The notes under the pieces were generated by a model that was given only the letters and a program-made list of their open reading frames with translations, did not search any database and had not been told where the DNA came from. A stretch of 64,000 nucleotides of DNA from Curtobacterium sp. VKM Ac-2865 (lineage in GTDB: Bacteria; Actinomycetota; Actinomycetes; Actinomycetales; Microbacteriaceae), in assembly GCF_015350905.1 (NCBI RefSeq), contig NZ_JADKRZ010000001.1, positions 186,001 through 250,000 of the forward strand, given 5' to 3'. Position 1 is the stretch's first letter, and each line of letters starts with the position of its first letter. The position numbers were made by a program, and so were the translations under genes. Positions 7,988-16,812 of the stretch are shown piece after piece.

Positions 7988-10900
7988 TCAGTCTGTCACG
8001 GGGTGCGGCACCGCCCCGGCGGCGACCGGCTCGGCTGTCCGGGAGACGCCGTCCTCGGGCACGACCCACGGCGAGATCGGGTTGCCGGCCCACCGGGTGC
8101 CGCCGGGGACCTGCTCGCCGCGCATCACCAGGGACGCCGGGGCCACGGTGGCGCCCGCGCCGATTCCGGCAGCCGGCAGGATCACGCTGTGCGGGCCGAG
8201 GGTGCCACCACGCTCGAGCCGGACCTGGTCGAGCTGCATCACACGGTCGTGGAACAGGTGCGTCTGCACGACGGTCCCACGGGCGATCGTCGCACCGTCG
8301 CCGATGCTGACCAGGTCGGCCTCGGGCAGCCAGTACGTCTCGCACCACACCCCGCGGCCGATCGTCGCCCCGAGGCTCCGCAGCCAGGCGGCCAGCGCCG
8401 GCGTGGCGACGGCCTGCTCGGCGAACCACGGCCGAGCGACGGTCTCCACGAAGGTGTCCTGCACCTCGTTGCGCCAGACGAACGACGACCACAGCGGGTG
8501 CTCCCTGGCGGTGATGCGGCCGACGAACGCCCACTTCGCCACCGTCGAGACCACCGCGGCGACCGCACCGGCGACGACGAGGACCACCGCCGCGAGCAGC
8601 ACCGTCCAGCCGAGCCCGACCGACGACCACAGCGCCAGCAGGGTCCCGCCGACACCGAGGGCGATCGCGCCGGACACCATCGGGGCGACCAGGCGCAGCA
8701 GCTCCCAGCAGCCGCGGGCCACCCGCAGGCGACGCGGGGGCCGGAACGTGCGCTCCTCGTCGAAGGTCGTCGCCGCCCGCCGCAGCCGCACCGGGGGTGA
8801 GCCGAGCCACGACGACCCGCGCTTGGCCTTCCTCGGCACGGCGGACAGCACCGCGACCAGGGCCTCGCGCGGCACCGAGCGCCCGGCACCCGTCATCCCG
8901 CTGTTGCCGAGGAACGCCCGACGCCCGATCTTCGACCGACCGATCGTCATCCGCCCGCCCCCGAGCTCGTACGTGGCGACCATCGTGTCGTCCGCCAGGA
9001 ACGCCCCCGACGCGATCTGCGTCAACGACGGGATCAGCAGCACGGTGGAGATCTCCGTGTTCCGCCCGACCCGTGCCCCGAGCAGCCGCAGCCACAGCGG
9101 CGTCACCAGGCTCGCGTACAGCGGGAACAGCAGCGTCCTGGCCGCGTCGAGCACCCGCTCGGTGCACCACGCCTGCCAGCCGATCCGGGAGCGCACCGGG
9201 TGCCGTCCCTCGTCGAGCCCGATGCCGAGCAGCCGGACCACGGCGACGACGAGCCCCGCGTACACGAGCCCGGCGACCAGGGTGGCGACCGGCACCGTCA
9301 CGAGCGCCCGCACCACCGCGCTGTCGAGCGTCGGCGCCCGCCCCACCAGCAGCACGCTCACGAGCAGCCCGGCCGCGACGCCCAGCACCGGCAACCCGGC
9401 CACGGCGACCGAACCGGCCCCGTACGCGACGAGCCAGCGTCGACGGGACGCGGGACGAGCCTCCCGGCCGTGCCGAGCCGACCCCACGCGCTCCGCCGGC
9501 GACCCCGCCCAGCGCTCGCCGGGGACCACGACGCCGGTGACGGCGGAACCGGCCTCGACCTCGGCACCGTCGCCGACCACGGCACCGGGCAGCAGCGTCG
9601 ACCGGCTGTGCACCACGGCGTCCGCGCCGACCGCGACCCGGCCGAGGCGGAAGACGTCACCGTCGACCCAGTGCCCGGCCAGGTCGACCTCCGGCTCGAT
9701 CGAGGCCTGCTTGCCGATCGTCAGGAACCCCGTCACCGGGGGCAGCGTGTGCAGGTCCACGTCACGGCCGATCGTCGCACCGAGCGCCCTGGCGTAGTAG
9801 CTGATCCACGGGGCACCGGAGGTCGAGGGACCGTCCACCGCCTCGGCGATCCGCTCCGCCAACCAGACCCGCACGTGCACCGACCCACCCCGGGGATGGT
9901 CACCGGGACGGACACCGACGAGCACGAGCCGCACGAGCACCACCGTCAGCGCCATCTTCCCCACCGGGGTGACGAACACCAGCAGGGCCACCACGAGCGC
10001 CGGCACGGGCAGCACCGGCAGGAACGGCAGCGTCGTCGCGTGCAGGACCCCCGCCACGAGCGCCGTCCACGTCAGGACCCGCAGGCCCCGGAGCAGCTGC
10101 ACGGGGAGCCCGAGCAGCGTCATCCCCAGCCCGGTCGCCCGCGGCGTCGGACGCACGTCCCGCTCCGCTGCGGCCACCGGACCCGACGCGTCGAGGGCGT
10201 CCGCGAGCGCACCGATCCGCGGGTGGTCGTACACGTCCGCGACCGTCGTCGTCGGGTAGCGCTCCCGGATCGCCGACACCAGCTGCGCCGCCGTCAGGGA
10301 CCCACCACCGTGTGCGAAGAAGTCGTCGTCCGGACTCGCGACCGGCACGCCGAGGATCGCCGCCCACCGCTCCGCGATCCACGCCACCGTCGGCGGCAGC
10401 GCGGCCCCGCCGTCGTCCGCGGCCAGCGGCCAGGGGAGCGCCGCCCGGTCCACCTTGCCCGACGTCCTGGTCGGCAGCTCGTCGACCACCGCGAGCAGCG
10501 GCACGAGCGCCGCCGGCAGCTCCTCACGCAGCCGGGCGTTCGCCGCCTGCACGTCCACCGACGCCCCGGCGGCCGGGGCCACGTAGCCCACGAGCACCTG
10601 GTTCCCCGCGGGCGTCCGCTGCACCACGGCCGCCCCACCGGCCACCCCGTCGAGCGCCTGCAGCGCCGCGTCGATCTCCCCGAGCTCGATCCGCCGCCCA
10701 CCCAGCTTCACCTGGTCGTCCGCACGCCCCTGGAACACCAGCCCCTCGGGGTCGTACCGCACCAGGTCCCCGCTCCGGTACGCCCGCTCCCACCCGAGCT
10801 CCGGGAACGCGGCGTACTTCACCGCGTCCTTCTCCGGGTCGAGGTACCGCCCCAGCCCCACACCACCGATGACCAGCTCCCCGACCTCGCCCGGCGCCAC

Positions 10901-11929
10901 CCGCTGCCCAGCGGCGTCCACCACCGCCAGGTCCCACCCGTCGAGCGGCAGCCCGATCCGCACGGGGGCACTGCCGTCGAGGAGGGCCCCACACGCCACC
11001 ACCGTCGCCTCCGTCGGCCCGTACGTGTTCCAGACCTCCCGGTCCCGACTCGCGATCCGCGCGGCGAGCTCCGGCGGGCACGCCTCACCGCCGAAGATCA
11101 CCAACCGCACCTGTTCCAGCGCGTCGTCCGGCCACAGCGCCGCCAGCGTCGGGACCGTCGACACCACCGTGATCCCGCGCACGATCAACCACGGCCCCAG
11201 GTCCACCCCCGTCCGCACCAGCGACCGGGACGCCGGCACCAGACACGCACCGTGCCCCCACGCCAGCCACATCTCCTCGCACGAGGCGTCGAACGCCACG
11301 CTCAACCCCGCCAGCACCCGGTCACCAGGACCGATCGGCGCTCGCCGCAGGAACATCCGCGCCTCGGCGTCCACGAACGCCGCCGCCGACCGGTGCGTCA
11401 CCGCGACGCCCTTGGGCACCCCGGTGGACCCGGACGTGAAGATCACCCACGCGTCGTCGTCCTGCGTCGGGAGGTCGGCGCTCGCCGCGGGTTCGACGAC
11501 TGATGACGCGCGGGCGTCCGCATCGCCGGTGGTCCGCAGCACGCCACCGGCGCCGATCACGCCGACGACCGCGGCCTCGCCGAACACCAGCGTCGCCCGT
11601 TCCTCGGGGTCGTCGGCGTCCACGGGCACGTAGGCGGCACCGGCCGCCAGCACCGCGAGGACCGACAGGTACAGGTCACGGCCGCCAGACGGGATCCGGA
11701 TGCCGACGCGGTCGCCCCGACGGACCCCGCGGCGGGCGAGGTCGTCGGCTCGCCGGTGCACCTCGGTGAGCAGCGAGCGGTAGTCGAGGGCACCGTCCGG
11801 GTCCTCGAGCGCGAGCGCGTCGGGGTGCATCGCGGCGGTCGCGGTGAGGACGTCGAGGAGCGTCCTGGTCGGGGGAGCGGCGTCCCCACGGGCCAGTTCC
11901 GACTGCGGGTTCCCGGTGGCGGTGGTCAT
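7988..11929 (-). CDS. Pls/PosA-type membrane NRPS (A-PCP-TM with three acyltransferase-like domains)
   Basis: 1313 residues. Adenylation domain about 20-500 with A3 IFTSGSTGVPKG, A5 YGPTEA, A7 YRSGDLVRY, A8 GRADDQVKLGGRRIELGEI and A10 PTRTSGKVDRAALP. Carrier domain about 520-590 with DDFFAHGGGSL, the Ser being the phosphopantetheine site. Then three hydrophobic blocks (about 610-675, 830-900, 1075-1140) alternate with three soluble domains that contain hexapeptide-repeat acyltransferase patterns such as LGATIGRGVWCETYW. There is no thioesterase or classical condensation domain. This is the layout of epsilon-poly-L-lysine synthetase and its relatives, which polymerise one amino acid at the membrane. 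The pocket code reads DAESIGTVVK, pointing to lysine or a similar diamine. It follows a Gfo/Idh gene and precedes the peptidase. Confidence 0.9.
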   Translation of the reverse strand: MTTATGNPQSELARGDAAPPTRTLLDVLTATAAMHPDALALEDPDGALDYRSLLTEVHRRADDLARRGVRRGDRVGIRIPSGGRDLYLSVLAVLAAGAAYVPVDADDPEERATLVFGEAAVVGVIGAGGVLRTTGDADARASSVVEPAASADLPTQDDDAWVIFTSGSTGVPKGVAVTHRSAAAFVDAEARMFLRRAPIGPGDRVLAGLSVAFDASCEEMWLAWGHGACLVPASRSLVRTGVDLGPWLIVRGITVVSTVPTLAALWPDDALEQVRLVIFGGEACPPELAARIASRDREVWNTYGPTEATVVACGALLDGSAPVRIGLPLDGWDLAVVDAAGQRVAPGEVGELVIGGVGLGRYLDPEKDAVKYAAFPELGWERAYRSGDLVRYDPEGLVFQGRADDQVKLGGRRIELGEIDAALQALDGVAGGAAVVQRTPAGNQVLVGYVAPAAGASVDVQAANARLREELPAALVPLLAVVDELPTRTSGKVDRAALPWPLAADDGGAALPPTVAWIAERWAAILGVPVASPDDDFFAHGGGSLTAAQLVSAIRERYPTTTVADVYDHPRIGALADALDASGPVAAAERDVRPTPRATGLGMTLLGLPVQLLRGLRVLTWTALVAGVLHATTLPFLPVLPVPALVVALLVFVTPVGKMALTVVLVRLVLVGVRPGDHPRGGSVHVRVWLAERIAEAVDGPSTSGAPWISYYARALGATIGRDVDLHTLPPVTGFLTIGKQASIEPEVDLAGHWVDGDVFRLGRVAVGADAVVHSRSTLLPGAVVGDGAEVEAGSAVTGVVVPGERWAGSPAERVGSARHGREARPASRRRWLVAYGAGSVAVAGLPVLGVAAGLLVSVLLVGRAPTLDSAVVRALVTVPVATLVAGLVYAGLVVAVVRLLGIGLDEGRHPVRSRIGWQAWCTERVLDAARTLLFPLYASLVTPLWLRLLGARVGRNTEISTVLLIPSLTQIASGAFLADDTMVATYELGGGRMTIGRSKIGRRAFLGNSGMTGAGRSVPREALVAVLSAVPRKAKRGSSWLGSPPVRLRRAATTFDEERTFRPPRRLRVARGCWELLRLVAPMVSGAIALGVGGTLLALWSSVGLGWTVLLAAVVLVVAGAVAAVVSTVAKWAFVGRITAREHPLWSSFVWRNEVQDTFVETVARPWFAEQAVATPALAAWLRSLGATIGRGVWCETYWLPEADLVSIGDGATIARGTVVQTHLFHDRVMQLDQVRLERGGTLGPHSVILPAAGIGAGATVAPASLVMRGEQVPGGTRWAGNPISPWVVPEDGVSRTAEPVAAGAVPHPVTD

Positions 11930-11973
11930 CGAGTCCTCTTCCCGGTCGCGTGCAGGACGACCGGCCCGTGATC

Positions 11974-13026
11974 CTAGGGGGCCGAGGTGTCCTGCTCGGG
12001 AACACGCGTGTCGAGCGCCGCCCGTGCCGCGTCGAGCGAGGCGGCGATCCCGATCGACACGTCGAGCCCGTGCACGGGGGATTCGGTCCGACCGTCGGCG
12101 ACGTACCGTGCGAGCGCCGCCGCCTGCCACACGAGCCCCTGTCGCCCCTGCAGGCCGGTCGGTTCCTGCCAGTGGTCGGCCTCCGCCCCGTGGTGCAGCG
12201 CGAACGAGGCCGGGAACACGAAGTGGTCGGTGTACCGGACCGTCGCGGTGCTGCCCGCGATGGCGGCCAGCCCGGGCGTCCACGCGCTGATCGACGTGGT
12301 CGCCACCGCCTGCGCGCCGTCGGCGGTCGTCGACACCGTGACGGACTGGAGGTCCACCCCACCGTCCGAGACCGCTCCCGTCGTGCGGCTGGTCACCGGG
12401 GCACCGGTGGCGAAGCGGGCGAACCAGTGCGCGTAGACACCGGCGTCGAGCAGCGCTCCGCCGCCCTGCGCCGGGTCGAACATCCGGTCCGGGGTGGTGC
12501 CCGCGACGGGGAGGGGATGCGGCCAGCCGACGTCGACGCTCGCCAGGTGGACGGTCCCGAGGGCGCCGTCGGCCAGGAGCCGCGCGATCACCGTGGTGCC
12601 GGGCAGGTAGCGGGTCCACATGGCCTCCATCGCGAGGACGCCGGCGGCCCGGGCAGCGGCCGCGAGGGTCCTGGTGTCGGCCTCGGAGGTGGTCATCGGC
12701 TTCTCGACGAGGACGTGCTTGCCGGCGGCGATCGCGAGCAGCGCATGGTCGAGGTGCTGCGGGTGCGGAGAGGCGACGTAGACGACCTGCACGGCGGGGT
12801 CGGCGACGAGGGCCTCGTACGAGGCATGCGCGGTCTCGATGCCGTGGCGTGCGGCGAAGGCGGCGGCGCGGTCGGCGGAGCGGGAGCCCACGGCGACGAC
12901 GCGCTGGTCGGAGTTGGCGTGCAGGGTGCTCGTGAAGTCGTCGGCGATCTGCCCGGGCCCGACGACGCCCCATCCGAGCACCGGCCCGCCGCGCAGCGCT
13001 GCCACTTCCGGTTCCGGGAACGTCAT
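11974..13026 (-). CDS. Gfo/Idh/MocA family NAD(P)-dependent oxidoreductase
   Basis: 350 residues. The N-terminal Rossmann fold has LGWGVVGPGQIADDF (about 16-30), and the family's nucleotide/substrate motif appears as GKHVLVEKPMTT (about 98-109). The C-terminal part matches the alpha/beta substrate domain with GGGALLDAGVYA. Members oxidise or reduce sugars, inositols, biliverdin and trans-dihydrodiols, and the sequence does not tell which. The ATG at 13026 lies between the tRNA terminator and the NRPS; only 44 bases separate its stop from the NRPS start, so it may be the first gene of that transcript. Whether it takes part in the peptide pathway is unknown. Confidence 0.88.
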   Translation of the reverse strand: MTFPEPEVAALRGGPVLGWGVVGPGQIADDFTSTLHANSDQRVVAVGSRSADRAAAFAARHGIETAHASYEALVADPAVQVVYVASPHPQHLDHALLAIAAGKHVLVEKPMTTSEADTRTLAAAARAAGVLAMEAMWTRYLPGTTVIARLLADGALGTVHLASVDVGWPHPLPVAGTTPDRMFDPAQGGGALLDAGVYAHWFARFATGAPVTSRTTGAVSDGGVDLQSVTVSTTADGAQAVATTSISAWTPGLAAIAGSTATVRYTDHFVFPASFALHHGAEADHWQEPTGLQGRQGLVWQAAALARYVADGRTESPVHGLDVSIGIAASLDAARAALDTRVPEQDTSAP

Positions 13027-13042
13027 GCCCTGAAGATACGGC

Positions 13043-13069
13043 GAAGGCCCGTGCTCCGCACGGGCCTTC
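13043..13069 (-). terminator. Terminator hairpin of tRNA-Arg
   Basis: Perfect 11-bp stem GAAGGCCCGTG/CACGGGCCTTC with a 5-base loop, 8 bases beyond the tRNA 3' end and just before the next start codon. The U-tract is weak. Confidence 0.7.
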
Positions 13070-13076
13070 ACCCCTG

Positions 13077-13148
13077 TGCCCCCAGGAGGATTCGAACCTC
13101 CGCCCCTGCCTCCGGAGGGCAGTGCTCTATCCCCTGAGCTATGGGGGC
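13077..13148 (-). tRNA. tRNA-Arg (anticodon CCG)
   Basis: Read on the minus strand it folds as a full cloverleaf: acceptor stem GCCCCCA/TGGGGGC, D-arm GCTC/GAGC, anticodon arm CTGCC/GGCAG with loop CTCCGGA, and T-arm GGAGG-TTCGAAT-CCTCC. The anticodon CCG reads CGG arginine codons. The 3' CCA is not encoded. It stands alone and is followed by a strong terminator hairpin. Confidence 0.95.
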
Positions 13149-13229
13149 CCTGGGTGACAACCACCGTAGCAGGTCCGAGCGGACCGCCCGCACCGTCGGC
13201 CGGGCGAGCGGTGCCTGGCGCGCCGGAGG

Positions 13230-13316
13230 TCCGTTCCCGTCGAGCACCGTGACGGATCCGGTCGGCGATCGTCGGGGATCGCGAACCGGATCCGTCATCT
13301 CCGTGAACGGGAACCG
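13230..13316. repeat. Palindromic repeat unit, copy 1
   Basis: Inner arms GACGGATCCGGT (13251-13262) and ACCGGATCCGTC (13285-13296) are perfect inverted repeats. Outer arms GTTCCCGT and ACGGGAAC extend the symmetry, making one long imperfect palindrome. Copy 2 lies 240 bases further on in the same orientation. Confidence 0.8.
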
Positions 13317-13469
13317 GTGTCCGCATCGCTGGCCCGGGGTGCCGTGCCCGCACGATCTGCCCGGGGGCGCGGTGAGCGCACCGCTGGCCGGGTGCGGTGC
13401 GGGCACCGCTGGCCAGCGCGCGGTGCCCAAACCGTCAGCCCGGGTTCGCGGTGGTTGGCCGACGGAGGT

Positions 13470-13556
13470 CGGTTCCGATCGAGCAGGCTGACGGATCTGG
13501 TCGGCGATCGTCGGGGATCGCGAACCGGATCCGTCATCTCCGAGAACGGGAACCGG
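13470..13556. repeat. Palindromic repeat unit, copy 2
   Basis: Nearly identical to copy 1 from GACGGATCTGGT through GAACGGGAACCGG. One inner-arm base differs (GGATCT against GGATCC) and the outer left arm is diverged. It lies 45 bases before the stop of the lipoprotein gene. Confidence 0.8.
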
Positions 13557-13601
13557 CGACCCTCCAGGCACGGGTGCCAGCCCGCCGGGAAGTGGCTGGC
13601 G

Positions 13602-14207
13602 TCAGCCGGCAGGGGTCGCGCTGGAGCTCGAGGGGGCGGACGACGTCGGTGCCACGGCCTGGCGCGCCGCGTCGAGCACGGGCTGGGCGGACCCGGGCTC
13701 GGTGAACAGGGACGAGGACGCCGTGATCCAGTACGGGTCCGGGAACGCGTCGGCGCGTCCGACGCCGTCCTTGAGCGCGAAGTACCCCTCCACCGTGTAG
13801 GTCGGCACCGAGCCGCCGCGCTCGAACAGCGCGTCCTTGAGCGTGGTGAGCGACTTCTCCGGCAGGTGCGCGACGGCGAGCGTGATGGTGACGGAGTGGT
13901 CCCCGACCTGCCGGAACACGCACACCCGGCCGCGCTGCTGGGCGATCGTCGCAGCGGCGGAGTGCGCTGCGGGCGTGGCGTCGGCGTCGAGCTCGAACCG
14001 CTGCCCGTACACCGTCAGGGCGGACGCCGGGAGCAGTTCCGCGCAGCGTTCCGTGACGGGCGTGCCGATCGTGCCCGTGGTCGACGTCGCGCCGGGCGTC
14101 CGTGTGGGGGAGTCGCCGCTGCCACCGGTGCAGGCGGCGAGCACCAGGGCGGTCGGGACGGCGAGGGCGGCGACGACGATGGCCCGTGCGGATCGGCGGG
14201 AGGTCAT
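13602..14207 (-). CDS. Putative lipoprotein of unknown function
   Basis: 201 residues from the ATG at 14207; an ATG six codons upstream is possible. A lipoprotein signal, [20 protein letters not shown], ends at a lipobox Cys near residue 26, and the next residues are Gly/Ser/Thr-rich, so the protein should be anchored on the outer face of the membrane. The mature part has two Cys (ERCAELLP and RVCVFRQ) that could form a disulfide, and the tail is Ser/Ala/Pro-rich. It is divergent from argS with a gap of about 40 bases. I do not recognise the domain. Confidence 0.75.
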   Translation of the reverse strand: MTSRRSARAIVVAALAVPTALVLAACTGGSGDSPTRTPGATSTTGTIGTPVTERCAELLPASALTVYGQRFELDADATPAAHSAAATIAQQRGRVCVFRQVGDHSVTITLAVAHLPEKSLTTLKDALFERGGSVPTYTVEGYFALKDGVGRADAFPDPYWITASSSLFTEPGSAQPVLDAARQAVAPTSSAPSSSSATPAG

Positions 14208-14248
14208 GCGGCCATGATGCTGCATGCCGCCCGGTAGACTCGTCTGCC

Positions 14249-15913
14249 GTGACTCCTGCTGAACTCTCCGCCGCGTACCTGTCGATCCTGACCGGGATCG
14301 TCGAGCGACGAGGGGCCGCGGACACCGTGACGGTCGAGCAGTCGCACGTCGCCCTCGAACGCCCGAAGAACCGGGCCCACGGCGACTGGGCCTCGAACGC
14401 GGCCATGCAGCTCGCGAAGCGTCTGGGCACGAACCCGCGCGAGCTCGCGACGGAGATCGCCGGCGAGCTGACCGAGCTCGACGGCGTGGACTCGGTCGAC
14501 ATCGCCGGCCCCGGCTTCATCAACATCACGCTCGAGGCCGCTGCCGCCGGCGAGGTCGCGCGCACCATCGTCGAGTCCGGCGAGGCCTTCGGGCGCGGGG
14601 ACCTGTACGACGGCGTACGCATCGACCTCGAGTTCGTGTCCGCCAACCCCACGGGGCCGATCCACATGGGCGGCGTCCGCTGGGCAGCGGTCGGCGACAG
14701 CCTGGCCCGGGTGTTCCAGGCGCAGGGCGGCCTCGTCACCCGCGAGTACTACTTCAACGACCACGGCAGCCAGATCGACCGCTTCGCCCGGTCGCTCGTC
14801 GCCTCGGCGCTCGGCGAGCCCACGCCCGAGGACGGCTACGGCGGCGCGTACATCCCGGAGATCGCGGCCCGCGTGCTCGCCACCTTCGACGGCGACGTGC
14901 ACGACCTGCCGCGGGACGAGGCCCAGGAGCTCTTCCGCCGCGAGGGCGTCGACTTCATGTTCGCCGACATCAAGCAGTCGCTGCACGAGTTCGGCGTCGA
15001 CTTCGACGTCTACTTCCACGAGAACGCGCTGCACGAGTCGAAGGCCGTCGAGCGCGCGATCGAGCGGCTCCGGCAGAACGGCCAGATGTACCAGGCCGAC
15101 GGTGCCGAGTGGCTCCGCACGACCGACTTCGGCGACGACCGCGACCGCGTCGTCATCAAGTCCGACGGCGAGCCCGCGTACATCGCCGGCGACCTGGCGT
15201 ACTACCTCGACAAGCGCGAGCGCGGGTTCGAGCGCAACCTGATCATGCTCGGGGCCGACCACCACGGCTACGTCGGCCGGATGATGGCGATGTGCGCCGC
15301 CTTCGGTGACGAGCCGGGCACGAACCTCGAGATCCTCATCGGCCAGATGGTGAACCTGCTCAAGGACGGTGAGCCGATGCGGATGTCCAAGCGCAACGGC
15401 ACGATCGTCACGATGGAGGACCTCGTCGACGCGGTCGGGGTCGACGCCGGCCGCTACGCCCTCGTCCGGTTCGCCAGCGACACCGCGATCGACATCGACC
15501 TCGACCTGCTGACCAAGCGCACGAACGACAACCCCGTCTTCTACGTGCAGTACGCCCACGCCCGCACGCAGTCCGTCGCGCGGAACGCCGCCGCCTCCGG
15601 GGTCGACCGCTCCGTGTTCGATGCCTCGCTGCTCACCCACGCCACGGAGAGCGCCCTCCTCGGCGCGCTGGCGGAGTACCCGAGCGTCGTCCGCCGTGCC
15701 GCCGAACTGCGCGAGCCGCACCGCATCGCGCGGTTCATCGAGCAGCTCGCCGGGCTCTACCACCGCTGGTACGACGCCTGCCGCGTCACGCCCCTCGGCG
15801 ACGAGACCGTGACCGACCTGCACCGCACGCGGCTCTGGCTGAACGACGCCACCGGCCAGGTCGTGCGCAACGGCCTCGGCCTGCTCGGGGTGAGCGCGCC
15901 CGAGCGCATGTAG
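14249..15913 (+). CDS. argS: Arginyl-tRNA synthetase
   Basis: 554 residues from a GTG start. The class I signature occurs as [15 protein letters not shown], a His-x-Gly-Gly variant of HIGH that is common in actinobacterial ArgRS; the second signature is MSKRNG (about residue 380). An N-terminal Add1 tRNA-recognition domain ([20 protein letters not shown]) and a C-terminal DALR-type anticodon domain ([10 protein letters not shown]) are present. It charges tRNA-Arg with arginine, and a tRNA-Arg gene lies 1.1 kb away. The order argS, LmeA-like gene, lysA, hom, thrC, thrB is conserved in many actinobacteria. The ATG-rich region upstream belongs to the divergent lipoprotein. Confidence 0.97.
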   Translation: MTPAELSAAYLSILTGIVERRGAADTVTVEQSHVALERPKNRAHGDWASNAAMQLAKRLGTNPRELATEIAGELTELDGVDSVDIAGPGFINITLEAAAAGEVARTIVESGEAFGRGDLYDGVRIDLEFVSANPTGPIHMGGVRWAAVGDSLARVFQAQGGLVTREYYFNDHGSQIDRFARSLVASALGEPTPEDGYGGAYIPEIAARVLATFDGDVHDLPRDEAQELFRREGVDFMFADIKQSLHEFGVDFDVYFHENALHESKAVERAIERLRQNGQMYQADGAEWLRTTDFGDDRDRVVIKSDGEPAYIAGDLAYYLDKRERGFERNLIMLGADHHGYVGRMMAMCAAFGDEPGTNLEILIGQMVNLLKDGEPMRMSKRNGTIVTMEDLVDAVGVDAGRYALVRFASDTAIDIDLDLLTKRTNDNPVFYVQYAHARTQSVARNAAASGVDRSVFDASLLTHATESALLGALAEYPSVVRRAAELREPHRIARFIEQLAGLYHRWYDACRVTPLGDETVTDLHRTRLWLNDATGQVVRNGLGLLGVSAPERM

Positions 15914-15938
15914 CGCGCCGTCCCGCCGGACGGAAGCC

Positions 15939-15951
15939 GAGCCTCCCGGCT
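15939..15951 (+). repeat. Intergenic GAGCCTCCCGGCT element
   Basis: Sits in the 70-base gap between argS and the LmeA-like gene. It is the inverse of CCGGGAGGC seen at 5484, 16776 and 58456. Confidence 0.45.
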
Positions 15952-15983
15952 GTCTGACGGTGGGTCCTGGCAGGGTGGGCCGC

Positions 15984-16745
15984 ATGTCCACACCCGCCCC
16001 CGCCCCGAAGCAGCGCCACCGCGGCCGCACCACGGCGATCGTCCTGGTCAGCGTCCTGGTGGTGCTCGCCGTGCTCGTGGTGGTCGCCGAGTTCGTCCTC
16101 CGCGGCGTCGTCGACCGGCAGGTCGCGCAGCAGGTCGAGCAGTCGCTGCCCGACGGCACCACGGGTTCGGTCGACGCCCACGCGGACGGCGTCATCATCC
16201 CGCAGCTCATCGCCGGCTCCCTCGACGACGTCGACATCCACTCGAAGCGGATCACCGTGGACGGCATCCCGCTGGCGGCCGACGTGACGGTGCACGACGT
16301 CCCGATCGACGGCGCCGGTGCGGTGCACGACGTCGACGGCACCGTCACGCTGGCGTCGTCGAGCGTGAAGGACCTGGCGAAGTACAGCCCCTTGTTCGAA
16401 CGGATGTCGCTGGTGGACGGCGGCGTGGAGCTCTCCGGCAAGACCGCCGTGCTCGGCTACCAGATCTCCTACCTGGCACGTGGGTCGGTCGTCGCGCAGG
16501 GCGACGGCCGCGGCATCACGATCACCCCGAAGACCGTCCGCATCACCAACTCGGCGCTCGACCTGGACGTCGGCGCCATCCCCGGCGTCACGAACACGCC
16601 TGTGCCGGTGTGCACGGCGCGCTTCCTGCCCCAGGACCTCCGCGTGCGGTCGTTCGACGTCACGAAGCAGCAGGCCACGGTGCGGATCGTCGCGGACGAG
16701 CTCCCGCTGAGCGAGCGCGGCCTGCAGACCACCGGCCGCTGCTGA
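15984..16745 (+). CDS. LmeA-like (DUF2993) membrane-anchored lipid-binding protein
   Basis: 253 residues from the ATG at 15984. A basic N-terminus (KQRHRGR) is followed by one membrane anchor (TTAIVLVSVLVVLAVLVVVAEF, about 15-37), and the rest is predicted extracytoplasmic. The pattern EFVLRGVVDRQVAQQVEQSLP followed by beta-rich sequence such as GSLDDVDIHSKRITVDGIPLAADV is characteristic of DUF2993. The mycobacterial member LmeA binds phospholipid and is needed for lipoglycan maturation, so a role in cell-envelope lipids is likely but unproven here. It stands between argS and lysA, as in relatives. Confidence 0.8.
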   Translation: MSTPAPAPKQRHRGRTTAIVLVSVLVVLAVLVVVAEFVLRGVVDRQVAQQVEQSLPDGTTGSVDAHADGVIIPQLIAGSLDDVDIHSKRITVDGIPLAADVTVHDVPIDGAGAVHDVDGTVTLASSSVKDLAKYSPLFERMSLVDGGVELSGKTAVLGYQISYLARGSVVAQGDGRGITITPKTVRITNSALDLDVGAIPGVTNTPVPVCTARFLPQDLRVRSFDVTKQQATVRIVADELPLSERGLQTTGRC

Positions 16746-16773
16746 CGCGGGTTCTGCACAGGTCGCGTCACAC

Positions 16774-16787
16774 GAGCCGGGAGGCCC
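16774..16787. repeat. Intergenic AGCCGGGAGGCCCGG element
   Basis: Lies 26 bases before the lysA start. Same core as the elements at 5484 and 58456. Confidence 0.4.
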
Positions 16788-16812
16788 GGTGCGGCTCGGT
16801 AGGATCGGTCGC

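Larger units (their letters stand above)
13149..13601. other. Gene-free region with twin palindromic repeats
   Basis: About 450 bases between the tRNA-Arg 5' end and the lipoprotein stop. Every open frame here crosses the repeats and looks like an artefact of high GC. It holds two copies of an approximately 87-base palindromic unit, and between them a GC-rich stretch with repeated CGCTGGCC words. The promoter of the tRNA must lie near 13150-13190, but no clear -35/-10 pair could be picked. Confidence 0.6.

Noticed and set aside
13077..13148. tRNA-Arg as the integration site of an island carrying the NRPS genes
   Set aside because: No integrase is present and I saw no duplication of the tRNA 3' end on the far side of the NRPS locus. 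Base composition looks like the surroundings.
13230..13556. The two palindromic units as a CRISPR array
   Set aside because: There are only two copies, each about 87 bases, with one 150-base interval and no cas genes.
13149..13601. Open frames of 80-167 codons covering the repeat region
   Set aside because: They repeat the same peptide (MTDPVRDPRRSPT) because they translate the repeat, have no ribosome sites, and run across the tRNA.
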